A program made the position numbers and the translations under genes. Shown here one piece after another: positions 46,501-57,949 of a stretch of 64,000 nt of DNA. Within the stretch, counting starts at the first letter, position 1. The number at the start of each line of letters is the position of its first letter. The DNA comes from Lotus japonicus (Eukaryota > Streptophyta > Magnoliopsida > Fabales > Fabaceae). The stretch lies in the NCBI RefSeq assembly GCF_012489685.1, contig NC_080044.1:81702732-81766731 (forward strand), read 5' to 3'. The notes under the pieces are model-generated. The model saw only the letters and a program-made list of their open reading frames with translations, was not told the origin of the DNA and made no database searches.

Positions 46501-47361
46501 CACTTAGGCACTTAGAGTCAGCATCCATCATAATTCTCCATCATTGCATATCAGAATAATGAATGCGTATATTCTCTTGATAAAATAAGGGTAAAGTGTA
46601 GAGTAAAGTGTAGCGAGAAAGATGAGACACGTATGGATTCCCACTTTAGCAACCTCTACACTTTTGGTGTAAATCTATGTGTGATGCTTATGCACGTTCA
46701 TACACAAAGGACTAGAAAAATGAACTTTCTGAAGATTAAGAAATTAGTATGACTTAATGCACGTGTGACAATTGATTCTAAATATAAAATCAAGGTAAAA
46801 TCAATTATGGGAAAAAGTTTTTATGAGTAGCTTCGATGTTAGAACTGAAGCGGCTCCCCATAATTGATTCTAAGACACACTATGTTTAGGTACACAGTGA
46901 AAAATCACAATGAGACCAATCACAATGGACAACCATAAACTAAGTGAAATTGCTTCTATCCAATGTTTTCCACCCTAAATCCATGCAAACATGCTGTTTG
47001 CTTATATATATAAGGAAAAGCATCATGCGTATAGGGTCTAAAAAGATCTACCTAATCGTACAGCTTGATCTATTATATATCTTTATATGCTATACTATAT
47101 AACTAACTAACTATAGAAACATTGGCATGCGCATGTGAGTGCGTTTCTAATTTGTTTCCATGTTTTTGTATTCATTCTACTTTGTGGTCCACTACCACCA
47201 CCACCAGGACTGTATTCTATGGACAGTACAAGTGCTCTGGACCAGGAGCAAGCTTTGCCGGAAGAGTATCATGGTCGAGGGAGCTCACTGATGAGGAAGC
47301 TAAACCATTTATTTCACTCAGCTACATAGATGGCTCTGAATGGATCAATTCTTTCTTCTGA
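43516..47361 (+). CDS. Pectinesterase (pectin methylesterase), no PRO domain
   Basis: Five exons (43516..43883, 44627..44819, 44903..45109, 45794..46029, 47208..47361) give 385 residues. The enzyme removes methyl esters from homogalacturonan in the wall (CE8). Residues 1 to about 26 form a signal peptide. There is no inhibitor-like PRO region, so it belongs to the short type (PME53-like). All catalytic signatures are present: GVYTE (about 120), QAVAL (201-205), AQDTL with Asp224, VDFIFG with Asp245, and LGRAW with Arg301 and Trp303. In the last motif Ala replaces the usual Pro of LGRPW, as in other short-type members. Intron 2 is only 83 bp. Long introns 1, 3 and 4 hold no intact element. The protein ends SEWINSFF, close to the usual end of the fold. 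Confidence 0.94.
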
Positions 47362-48837
47362 TTTGAGATGAAAAATTAGCTTGAGTGTCTCTACTGACAA
47401 ATTTTTTTATGTATAAATATATAGAATAGTTTGATAGTGTCTTTCAGATTTCTCAATCTCTATTTCTTGATTTTCTAATAAAAATACAAACTTAGTGCTA
47501 TAAAACTCTCAGTATACGCGAGGTTAAGAGAGGAATTGGATCTACTTTGTGGATCTAATGCAGGCAACATTACCTTACATTTATTTAAGAGATTGATTTC
47601 ACGGCTCGAGTCTGTAACCGTAAAATCACACGACAACAACCTTATTGTTGTGTCGTTACTAGTCATCCAATAAGAGCACAATTTTAGGAGTTATCTAAAC
47701 CACATCCGACGTGCATTTAAGAAAACAAAGATGTAGCTTTACCCTCACATTCAAAATATGAAGCAATTAAAATAAGCTTTGGAGACACATATAACAGGAA
47801 ACGGTCCAATGATGCTAAGTGATGAGTCAGGACTCAGGAGTAGTTAAACTGTGTTCTCTGACATTATAGATATTCCCTCAGAATGACTCACCTAGAATCA
47901 AATTCCCAATCATTATTTGTTAATTTCAGTTGGGATTTGAATAGGTTGATCTAATATGTAATTGTATGTGACTCAAATGGTTGGCAAACAATCAATGCAG
48001 CTTTGCTGTAAAACATTTTGTGCTTTCAATGATTTGTCAGCAAAATACTTGATAATCCTCAAACCTTACATCATCTAATAATCATGTTACTCCACTTTAT
48101 AGATGTACATAGTATCTTTCAAAAAAAAATGATGTAAATAGTACACTATTTTTTCGAAAAACAAAACAAAATGAAGCCTTAATTTGCACCTCACAAGAAA
48201 AAGGAAAAAGAAGAATGTTGTTTCCAGATATTAAAACAGATAGAATTATAGTTTGAGACATGTTCTAACATCATTTTCAGACCCTTATCTCCTCTTTTCC
48301 GCAAACAAGTTGTTTCCATTGGTTCCTTATTTTCTCTTCACAGGTCTTGTTTGGTGTTTGTTTTTATCACTTGCAACTGCAAGTCTAGAATTGAATGGAG
48401 CTTTTTACTTTATGCAAGCTAAACTAAAATAAATTGAGAAAAGATGAAAGAGTTGCCTAAAATAAAAAAGAAATCAAATGAATTACTCTTACACTTGATT
48501 ATAATGACAATACATGAAGATAATTCCATGACCAAACTTTTTGCAAGTTACAATGGGGACCTCTTAGTTCTCATTGTTATCCTTCTATTTTGTCTTGATT
48601 CACCTGTTTCCTACCCACCATATGTCTTCAAATTGCCAATCATGTGGTGCAGAAAGACAAAGCTATTCCCATTAATACTAACAATGTGAAAACTGAAAAA
48701 CCAAAAGAATGCTAGCTTTCCCATAAATGCCTCTAATATCATGTTTGGATCAGCTTAGTTTTTCTCAGAAATAAATTCTGTTACCCAAAAGCTACTTACA
48801 GAATCAACTGTGGAAGAATTTCCGATAAGTTCACCAA
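47362..48837. other. Intergenic between convergent pectinesterase and IQD genes
   Basis: Contains a micro-insertion (48115-48130) and a decayed GCATGTTTGGA-type repeat at 48739-48830. The ORF at 48444-48689 has no domain. No gene recognised. Confidence 0.45.
48102..48143 (+). repeat. Micro-insertion with 13-bp target duplication
   Basis: GATGTACATAGTA (48102-48114) and GATGTAAATAGTA (48131-48143) differ at one base. The 16 bases between are TCTTTC, nine A and a T, another TTTC-poly(A) end. Confidence 0.65.
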
Positions 48838-50860
48838 TCACCATCTAGTTTTGTCTGTCTCCCTACCAAATTCAGTGGATTTCTCAAGCTTACTCATCAC
48901 AGCATTCTTAAAACTAATAGCTTCCTGAATCTGTGAGCAAGACCTCTGCATCCGAACCCCGCTGAAACTACTCCTAGATTCCATCAAATCAGTGAGGGAA
49001 AGCCTCTTCTTCGGACCGGGTTCCGGGCGTTGCTTTGGAGCACTATGAGATCTCAATTTGGCCTTGAAAGACTTAGTGCTTGCCATGTAATTTGGAAAAT
49101 TGTTGCCATATTGCCCAATGAAGAGGTTTTCAGTGCAAACAGTTTTAGGTGTCAAAGGTGCAGCTACAGAACCACCACAACTACAAGAACTTGTGAAGCG
49201 TGGAGTGCTTTGTGCTGTGGAAAACCTGCACTCTTCCCTTGTTAGGCCCCATTCTGATGAGTCATGGAAATTCCTGTTATCTGAAGGTGCAGGGGTGCGA
49301 ATTGTGAATGGGAGAGGAGAGTGAAATGAAGGGTCTTCGCCAAAATCTGAAATTGATGTGTTGCTCCTGCGAGATCTTGATTTTGGCCTACTACCATTGT
49401 CCACTTCCACTATTTTGGGGCTCCCATCAACACTGTTGTTGGTGTTATCAAAAGAAGATGATAGCCTTCTGCTGTGGATTGGAGCTGTGTGCTCACTCCT
49501 ATAGTCATCAAATTTCTCCTGCGAAAGATTATATTCAACATCAAATCATCACTAAGTGTATGTTTGGTTCCATCAGGGACCTCAGGAACAATTCTCAGTA
49601 GGGAAAATCACTTTTAGATGACAATATAAATGCTTGTGAGTCATCTTGAAGAATTGACTCCAGTCCAAGAGTCAATTATGATAGAAGGTAGAAGCTAGAG
49701 AGAAAGTAATTTTTGCGTTAACATAATCAATTATGAGATTGTATTACTGGACTTCATCCAGAAATCCCTTTTTTCAGAAATGTATCTAGAGTCTAGACAT
49801 AATTAATTCATTTTCAGCTCACTTTTACCCCAATCAAATATGTGACAACACAATCAAATATGTGACAACGCCGATCCAAAAGACACTAAAGCAAACACTA
49901 TTCAAGCTACAAGATAGTGTAGAATCTGAGATATTGTACCATGGATCTTCTTGCTAGTGTTTGAGTCCTGTATGCTTCATTCTTTGAGCTCATGAGTCCA
50001 CGAGACTTCTGAGACCTTACCATGGCTTGAGCTCTAATAAGAGCCTGCATACTATGCAGAGTTGCTGTTGCTTCCTTCCTCACCAAGTACCCTCTCACAA
50101 GTGCCTGCAACTTGACCAATCCTTTTAAGGCTCTCAATGCCTTCCTTGCCTGTTTAGAAACCCATAATCAATTTCAATGTTCCACAATTCCTCAAGAAAA
50201 CAGTAAAGAAGCAGCATGTATTATCAAGATTTCTGATATGAAGTTCTAAATAAGTTATGTTACATCTAATCTAACTGATAACTTGGTTCCACAGTGAAAT
50301 GCTTAAAATCAGTTTTAGTTAGAAGCTATAAATCTTAGCTTGTGAGTAAGAATTGTTTGCAAATCATGAGACCAGACATAAAGTGAAGCTAATAAAAATT
50401 GAAAGCCAAGAATTTGTGTCTATAGTTGGACATGATTAAGAGAAGTGCAAGCTAAACTTACTAAGTATCCTCTAAAAACTGTTTGAATCTTGACAGCAGC
50501 CAACCTTTGATGTCCACCACCGAACATGGTGTCTCTACCGTGGCTGGTTAGCCGAACTACCGCCGCGGCAGCCTGAGCTGCAGCCACAGCAGCATCCGCG
50601 GCTGCTGCTGTGGCTGCAGCGACCGCAATAGCATGCTTGCTTTGCTCCGTCTCAGATTCGGAGTAGAAGGATTGCAGCCAAGCAGCCTCTGCTGGTGAAA
50701 TGTTGGGTGGTATGGTGGTAGGATTATGACATAAACCTTTGGAATCTCTCTCTGAGTGAACATGAGGAGACCCTTTGGTGGCTGAATTTGAATTTTCTTT
50801 GTTCTCTTTGTCTCTCTTTATCCCAAACAAGCCCTTCAACCACCTAGTGGCTCTCCCCAT
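48838..50860 (-). CDS. IQ-domain (IQD/IQ67) calmodulin-binding protein
   Basis: Three exons (50860..50462, 50149..49940, 49518..48838), all phase 0, give 429 residues. IQD proteins are plant scaffolds that bind calmodulin and associate with microtubules or the nucleus. The N-terminus [15 protein letters not shown] is typical, followed by an Ala-rich helix (about 77-101). The IQ67 region starts at [16 protein letters not shown] (about 121-136), with further IQ units in [15 protein letters not shown] and [12 protein letters not shown]. The intron that splits the first IQ motif is the family's characteristic phase-0 intron. A Ser-rich basic middle is followed by the DUF4005 region ([20 protein letters not shown], about 340-360). 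The protein is basic overall. Intron 2 has a decayed repeat near 49557. The start is the first ATG before the conserved N-terminus. Confidence 0.93.
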
Positions 50861-52313
50861 TGGTTGTGTGAATTGAGGCTTTGGAATTCTGCAAGTTTGA
50901 AGAAGTGGAACCTACATACAAAAACCAAGTCACAGTTTTTAAGACAAAAAATCAAAATGCCTCGTGAAAATCTGCATTACATGACAAAAACATGCCTCTG
51001 GAACATGCAGGGAGGGAAGAAAGCATGGTAAGAAAAATCAAACATCACTAAAATAATGAATATAAAATATAATAGATCGAGAGAGAGATAAGTGTGGCTT
51101 GTTTGTTTGTAGTAAAATAATCACAGCACGAGAGAGAAGTGGTAACCCACCTTGGTAGAATCAAATTCTCCAAAGGAAAAAAGCAGTTCAAAAGTTGAAT
51201 GTGAAAGCATCAAAATTTTCCACTGAACTGAGAATGAAAAGAAGAGAAGAAAGTGAAATCTCTTTTTTCATCTGTACCCCTGAGCGACGTGTCCTTAAAA
51301 AGTAAGATACCTCAGTGTCCTAAAATGTCTGACACACTCGTGAAGAGTTTCCTAATTTATACAGTTCACTGTATCACATATCAACTTCCTCTGTTTTCCT
51401 CTGTTTCCTCTGTTTTCTCTGCAACTGGTTCACACTCCACCCCCATATTTTACTCTTTAGCTTCTAGCGAATGAATGAACCAGTAATGTATCATTCTATT
51501 TTTCTCAGTCTCTCTTCAGCTTCCAAGTCCAGAAACCAAACAAACAGGTTCTTAACTAGTAAACAGAAAACGAATAATGCGTCCTTCTTCTTCTGCTGTG
51601 TTTTCAAAATCAAAGCAGAGCCAATAAAAGATAGCTTTTAGATGAATAAATTTTGTTCTTTTCCTCACCCCAACAGCTGTATATACTGCACTCTGCTTTT
51701 TTATTTTGTAACTTTCTCTTTCAATGTTCTGTTTCACTGTTCTCTCAATTATTTGTGTACTAATTCTAGCTCTACAAGAATTTTACTGTCCTTTTTCTGC
51801 TACTTTCAAATCATGGCTTCTAATTGGTAATTACATATAGTAGGGTCCTCTCTCTACTAATTTATTTTTACATAATAACAGCTTCAATGATCATTCAGTA
51901 AATGGTTTACTCTAATGTGTGCAATTGTGAAACCATACATCCTAAGCATAAGCCAAAATTAAGATTTTGTCATTGAATGTAAATCCATATTGCAATAAAC
52001 CAAAATTTAAACAAAAAGTTGTTCAAAAACTAAATAGCATTTGCTTTCTTAATGAGGTTTGGAACACATTTTGTGCTCATTGCATTAAATGTTTGTAGCG
52101 ATTAAAAACCACGGTTAATACATATGTCGATTGAATATGAACCAAAACCGTAAAATCATATGTTCATGGGTTTTTTTCACTTTCTTAGTATAGTTTTCAA
52201 AAATAATTAAGTACAAGTTTTTTTAATTGCCAAAGTAGTGTAAATTGCGAAATGCCTTTTTTTTTAATAAAATCACCATTTCTTGATGTGGTATTTTTTA
52301 TTTTTGCTTTTTA
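50861..52313. other. Upstream region of the IQD gene and beyond
   Basis: The first few hundred bases hold the IQD 5' UTR and promoter. The rest is AT-rich, with short ORFs (51253-51474, 51642-51830) lacking domains. Confidence 0.4.
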
Positions 52314-52620
52314 GTGACGGTAACTTGTCCGTCACAAAATTCTAATGAATAATACAAAAGGAACTAGAGACGGAACCTTTGAGAGTGAAGTTTTCAGTCA
52401 AGGAGTTAGTGACGGAATAAAGTTTGGGACAGAAGTTGCATCTGTCACAATATCCTACTCAATAATTGAAAATGAACTGCGACGGTGCTTTCCGAGGGAT
52501 AATTCCGTCACAAAGCTAGCGACGAATTTTTCTGTGACGGAAATCTTCTCTCTCCTCTTTCGGTCGCTAATTTTCTTTTATATTATTCACAAGATTTTGT
52601 GACGATTTCTTTTCCATCGC
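52314..52620. repeat. Array of GTGACGG/CCGTCAC motifs, transposon subterminal region
   Basis: The heptamer GTGACGG or its complement occurs at 52314-52320, 52329-52335, 52409-52415, 52505-52511 and 52534-52540, with related GCGACG and GTGACGA forms. Dense short motifs in both orientations are typical of CACTA or MULE subterminal regions, where the transposase binds. No CACTA terminus was found, so this is probably a truncated end. The overlapping 85-codon ORF (52345-52602) is likely spurious. Confidence 0.45.
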
Positions 52621-53248
52621 TAATAAAGTAAAAAGAAACATAAAAGAATTGTATTTGGGTATTGAAAACTACAAATACAAACTTGGCTGTATGTACTAGA
52701 ATTCCAGTACTTTTGCTGAGTGGAAAGAAACAGATGCAAACAAAATTAGGCAGAGCACATCGCCATTCCTGATTATTGTGCCAGTTTGTAATCTAGTGAG
52801 CATATCAAATTTGGGTAAAATTCATGTCAGCATAAAACATTGCACAAACAAATTAACTTGGGTTAAATTTAGTATAAGATTTCAATTCACCATCAAAAAC
52901 TCTATTTTCTTTATTTGAGTCTTTATAAGGTTTAAATTTTAAATTTTCTTTCTCTTCAAAAAAAAATTAATTTTCTTTCCTTGTGTAACATAAAAATCAG
53001 GTTTAAATCTACTTATAATTATTTTTGACGTATTTTCCATCGTGTCATGAATTATTGATTAGATCCCTTATGTGTTAATTATCACATGACATTTGGGTCC
53101 TTAATTATCACATCTGAGCCTTAAATTATATTTTAATGAAATATATTTCAAAAAAATAAATATACATATATATATATATTAATGAAATATGGGCTCTTAA
53201 TCGATATATTGAGAAAAAAAATTAAAATTGTGTGGGAAATAATACTAA
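52621..53248. other. Intergenic, AT-rich
   Basis: No gene. Includes the micro-insertion at 52953-52968 and an (AT)n run near 53163-53180. Confidence 0.45.
52942..52979 (+). repeat. Micro-insertion with 11-bp target duplication
   Basis: AATTTTCTTTC is present at 52942-52952 and 52969-52979. The 16 bases between are TCTTC, nine A and TT. The short, simple duplication makes this a weaker member of the set. Confidence 0.5.
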
Positions 53249-54129
53249 CTAGATATTATACCCGTGCGTTGCACGGATTTATTTACGATATTTTTTAATA
53301 TTATATGAAAATTACTATAATGTAATTACATAAATAATAAATATTAAAATATTTCTTACATATAAATATAACTGAAAAAATTATTGTGTTTAGATCTCGA
53401 AATAGATAGTATTACAGTTTTTTTGATGCATTAAATTACTTGTATTCGAATTCTCTTTTTTTTGGGAAGAGAGATTAATCTCACGGCTTTCCGCTGTGGG
53501 GATACCTTGGTATTCGAATTCTCTTTATGTAAATAAAAGATATTACTGAAATATAAAAAAAAATTGAAAAAGAAAATATTATTAATAACATAAGAAAACT
53601 TGAGAAAATATTTTTACTACTATGTTTTTCAAATAATACACACATGCAGTATATTTAATAGTAAATATCTTTCAGAGACATTCATTTAATTTTGAAACTA
53701 TTTTTCTAGATTGTTCATTAAAAAATTTTATATTTACTACTATTTAATTTAAATTATTAATATTGTCTACATATAAATATGTTTCTTAATTTTTTTTTCT
53801 CTCAATTTATGATTGATAGTTAATATTCTAACGATTTTTAAGTACTACATAATAAATTTTTCTTTTGTATATGAAAATTAACAGTTGACAATTAATAGTT
53901 AATAATATAGTTAAAACTACATTATAGTCAATTTAAACAACATTACGTTCAAAAAAAATTCATTACTATCAATATTAAGAAAAATCACAAATTAATTTGA
54001 AATTATTTTTTAAAATAACAGAAAACTACATTATAGTCAATTTAAACAACATGCATAATCATTTCATATTTTAAAAGTAAATTCCTATGTTATTGTACCC
54101 ATATTGAGAGGAGATATTTCTCAACACTC

Positions 54130-54180
<51 letters not shown>

Positions 54181-54770
54181 CTCTTTAAAAAAAAAGTAAA
54201 TTCCAAAAAGCATTCAACCATTAACTAATTTCAATATTTAACATGTTTATTTTTATTCAAAATATATTAATTCGTGTTATTTTTGTATCTAACTTTAGCA
54301 CTTAATTTTTTATTTATACGTGTAGCAATAAGTTTTGTTGGTTAATTTTTAAAATTCATCAACTTATGATGATAATTAAAATTAAAATTAAAATTCTAAT
54401 TTTAATTTTAATATATAAGAGTTTGAATTTTTTTTACAATTAGTTATAAATGTAAATTTTATTTTACTATATATTTTTATTAATGTAAAGTTGTCAATTT
54501 AAATTATTATTATTCAAAATTTGTCTTCAAGTTATAATTAATAGTTAAAATTTAATCACTATTAAAAATTATTTTAAAATATGGGAAATTGAAAAGTTTT
54601 TTTTAATTTGGAAATTGAAAGGTTTAACAATTATTAATTAATATAATGAATAATAAAGTAAATGTAGTTATTTTTTAGTTTTGTATTTTATTATCTAATG
54701 TATTTAATATTAAGGTGGTAATCAATGCAAAAAAGTTCAAGTCTCCTTTACATATATATATAGATATAGA
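53249..54770 (-). mobile_element. Non-autonomous Helitron, inverted family member
   Basis: On the minus strand the element begins TCTATATCTATATATATATG then TAAAGGAGACTTGAAC near 54770. It ends in the stem-loop CCGTGCAACGCACGGG, then CTAG at 53252-53249, followed by a host T. The ends match the Helitron at 2633-4298. The interior is very AT-rich, with an (AT)n microsatellite at about 54129-54178 and a 51-bp retroposed insert at 53459-53509. No ORF of a replicase is present. An alternative start at 54764 cannot be excluded. Confidence 0.75.
53442..53526 (-). mobile_element. 51-bp truncated retroposon with 17-bp target duplication
   Basis: GTATTCGAATTCTCTTT is present at 53442-53458 and 53510-53526. 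The 51-bp insert between ends in an A tract on the minus strand and contains GAGATTAATCTC, similar to a stretch at about 4965-4980. It is nested in the second Helitron and is the longest of the short-insert set, showing an actual retroposon 3' end. Confidence 0.7.
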
Positions 54771-56020
54771 TAATCAGATTTCATTAAAAAAGTAATTAAA
54801 AATTCAGATTTTTCACATAACCATGATTAACACATGAAGGAATCCAAATCCATGAATTATTGAGGTTCTCAATCACTTTGTTGCAATCGTTTGGAGTCAT
54901 ACGAATTTGGCCCAGAATTAGCTGCCGGCCCAGAGGATTCTCTCACACTTGAGAAACTTGACTGAATCTTTTTGGGCCCAAACGTTTCTCGTTTGGGATT
55001 TGGTCATTATTTTGTCCTAAACAATATGACACCATAAAGTCCATAAACAATAGTCAGGCCTGGATGTTCTTGGGCATACCTTCCTCATTGTTTCTGCAAA
55101 TGGACTCCACCTACAAATTAATCTCAATGCAGCCCGGAATAAAAGGTGTGAAGAGAAATCTACATATTTGAACAAAAAATATTCTACATGTTAAATGAGA
55201 GAAAAATTAATTTGGTTTCTTTTTTTTTTAATGAAAAAATTAATTTGGTTTCTGATAGTACATAAAATCTTTCCGAAGCACCAAAAAAAAGAGTAGAATT
55301 TGGGAGTATGCAACTTTGAAACTTTACACATTGTTAGAAGAGGAGGGATAGAAATAGAAATACTTGATGTATCTTCACCTTAACCAGCTTAAATAATGAA
55401 AAAAGAAAGAACCGGAAAACTCCAGGCTTAAGCCTCAAAGGGATGACACGTCCGAAGCGTCAGTCAAAAGAAGCAAACTCATGCCCTCCAAAAGTTACTC
55501 CATAGACATGAAAGCTTCATCATGCAGATCTGTTAGGGCTTTGATTAAGCAAATAAATAACTTGATATTTCTTTAAGAACCATCCGGATTGTTTATTTTA
55601 CTCATTTAAAGTTTATCATGATTTTCAAGGAATGCTATATTAGAAAGAAAATCAAATAAAAAATTTCTTGAGCTTGTATAAATCAGTAATCACCCCGGAG
55701 AAGGAGAGGGATTAAAAGCTCACCCTAATGAACTAATACGATCATGTATAAAAAAAAATAATGAAATTTGCCAAACTATGTGAAAATCCAACTAATTAGA
55801 CCAAATTATCTTCTTAAAATTTTCATTTGACTTTGGTGGGGGACGCGGGACCCTGGAGCATCTTTTTAAAACTTTCAAGCTTCAATTCATTCTCCCCCAA
55901 AGAAAATCATGAGGAGAGGAGAGGAAAATGCATTATAGAATCTTATCCATACTTTTTCAAAATCTCTACAGTGCACCCATCCTATCACAGATATTCACAG
56001 CCAATTAACTTTTTGTTCCT
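54771..56020. other. Intergenic, no gene recognised
   Basis: Contains the micro-insertion at 55221-55234. GGCCCA and TGGGCC motifs cluster at 54909-54980 but no gene follows them. The ORF at 55827-56027 has no domain. Confidence 0.4.
55202..55253 (-). repeat. Micro-insertion with 19-bp target duplication
   Basis: AAAAATTAATTTGGTTTCT is present at 55202-55220 and 55235-55253. The 14 bases between read TCATT plus nine A on the minus strand. Confidence 0.7.
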
Positions 56021-56103
56021 TAAATAAAAGAAAGAAAAATGAAAAAAAAAAATCACCCATACAAAAACGAGATAGTTGAAGACTTGAAGGGAAGATAATG
56101 CAT
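56021..56103 (+). repeat. 83-bp direct repeat, copy 1
   Basis: Almost identical to 56559-56640 (TAAATAAAAGAAAGAAAAAT through CTTGAAGGGAAGATAATGCAT), differing in the length of an A run. The 455-bp spacer holds a micro-insertion and a purine-rich stretch (56370-56445). Confidence 0.8.
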
Positions 56104-56280
56104 AATGAAGGGAAGATAGTTTTGTTCCAGTAATTCAGGTCTTGAGAGAGTGTTATGGATCACAACATAGTTCCTAATCACCAATACTTATTTTGTTTTG
56201 TTTCTGTTTTTCAGATGCATGTTTTGATAGTTTGAAATCTACTTGCTTGGTGTAAACTAGAAACGTGAGAAAATTTGGAA

Positions 56281-56325
56281 TGAAAATCACTTTCTTTTTT
56301 TTGAGTATCGTGAAAATCACTTTCT
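56281..56325 (-). repeat. Micro-insertion with 15-bp target duplication
   Basis: TGAAAATCACTTTCT is present at 56281-56295 and 56311-56325. The 15 bases between read CGATACTC plus seven A on the minus strand. Confidence 0.7.
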
Positions 56326-56558
56326 ACTGATACAACAAAACAGAAATATAAGATGGTGTTTGCTAAAAAAAAGATTTGGTGGTGGCGGCAGCGGATGGAA
56401 TGGAGGCTGAGGGGAGGAAGGTGGTGGAGAGGAGGAGGAAATAAACATATAAATTTTTAAATAAAAAATATAGATGACCTGAGAACCTACAAGGGCAGGT
56501 AAAAACTAGGTTTGTGCAACCTTACATAAGAAAAAACTTGTGTACACTAAATGAACCC

Positions 56559-56640
56559 TAAATAAAAGAAAGAAAAATGAAAAAAAAAATCACCCATACA
56601 AAAACGAGATAGTTGAAGACTTGAAGGGAAGATAATGCAT
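56559..56640 (+). repeat. 83-bp direct repeat, copy 2
   Basis: Second copy of the repeat at 56021-56103, one or two A residues shorter. It is followed by different sequence. Confidence 0.8.
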
Positions 56641-57341
56641 GAGTTATTGTCCCTTTTTATAATTTCTTGTACGATCGATCCACATTTATAAGCACATAAA
56701 TATTGGATCTTGTATGCCTATGATGATATCCACAAGGGGTGTGGTCCCTGAAAATGTCGAGCTTAAAGGAGTAGAGAATGATGGGCTATAAGCCTATAAC
56801 CATGTATACAAACATAGGCATTGGTGGCACACATTAGGAATTGTAGCCCATATGTGTGGAGGAGAAGAATCATCCCCTTGTGACTTGTGAGGGGTTTGGG
56901 GGACATGTCAAGCCAACTTGAGAAATAAAACAAGATATATAGTTTGTTGATCAAATAATTGAAAAACTAAGCATCCATAATTAATACTAGCTATCCCAAT
57001 ACTTCTTTTTAGTTGGATCAATAACATTATGTATAAAAAGTCAAGTAAAAAATAGATGTAGTTTCCAAACCACTAATGTTAAACACTTTTCATCTACTTT
57101 TTTTTTTGTTGTTGAAAGAATCTACTTATTTAACCATATATAAGTTAGAAAACACCCGACTTAGATATAACATAGAACAAATAATTAAATAGGTTGATGA
57201 AAAATTATTTGTAGAGGTACGGATAATTCAAACATTTAAGTGACCTAATGTGAAAATGAGAAGAAAAAAAAATAACTAATGAATGTGATATATGATAGAT
57301 AAAAAATTAAGATAAAAAGAAAAATGAGGTGTGACTGCTGT

Positions 57342-57915
57342 CAGAGATGGATAAGTAGAAGAGTATGAGGGCAAGTGCCCTACTTGAATTTGCAAAAACA
57401 CATAAAAAAAAATTGAGTAGTAAAAGTATGTGTTTTTTTATGACTCATTTGATTAAAATTTCCCTCACTTATGTTTCACATTGCTATATGCCCTCACTTG
57501 TGTTCCCGCAGTGATAAATGTCCTCACTTGAGTAGTAAAAGTATGTGATTTTTTATGACCTCTTTGCAGGGCCAGCCCAAGGGCCAAGCCACCCAAGCAA
57601 GGGTTTTAGGCCTCCAAATTTTGTTTTTATTTACCAAGTAAAAGAAGACCTCCAAATTTTTCTTACTAAGTAAAAAAGGCCTAAAAAATTTTAATAAATA
57701 AAGATTTCTATAGGTAAAAAGGTCTCACTTTTAAAGTTTGCTTTAGGCCCCATTTAGTGTTGAGCCGGCCCTGCCTCTTTGGTAGAAAATGTATTCACTT
57801 GTGTCCTCTTTGATAAAAAATGTCCAAACTTCTAATAGTATATGTTAATTATTTTTATTACGAATTTATATGTATATATTGCCCTCAGTACATAAAAATT
57901 ATGGATCCGTCTCTG
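57342..57915. mobile_element. hAT-type element with 8-bp target duplication, carrying a nested hAT MITE
   Basis: The ends CAGAGATGGAT and ATCCGTCTCTG are inverted repeats of the CAGAG type used by plant hAT elements. They are flanked by ACTGCTGT (57334-57341) and ACTGCGGT (57916-57923), an 8-bp duplication with one mismatch. No transposase is encoded. Inside are short repeats (TTGAGTAGTAAAAGTATGTG twice) and a second, younger element at 57567-57773. Confidence 0.75.
57567..57773. mobile_element. hAT MITE nested in a larger hAT element
   Basis: A 207-bp element with ends CAGGGCCAGCCCAAG and TTGAGCCGGCCCTG and an exact 8-bp target duplication CCTCTTTG (57559-57566, 57774-57781). It has no coding capacity. 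The perfect duplication, against the mismatched one of its host, fits later insertion. Confidence 0.88.
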
Positions 57916-57949
57916 ACTGCGGTTAGAAATATAATATAAAAACATTCGT

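Noticed and set aside
54129..54178. Long (AT)n run as a possible regulatory or origin element
   Set aside because: A plain AT microsatellite inside an AT-rich Helitron.
57092..57127. Poly(T) insert flanked by ATCTACTT
   Set aside because: The 8-bp duplication is too short and AT-rich to separate from chance, though the insert itself reads like the others.
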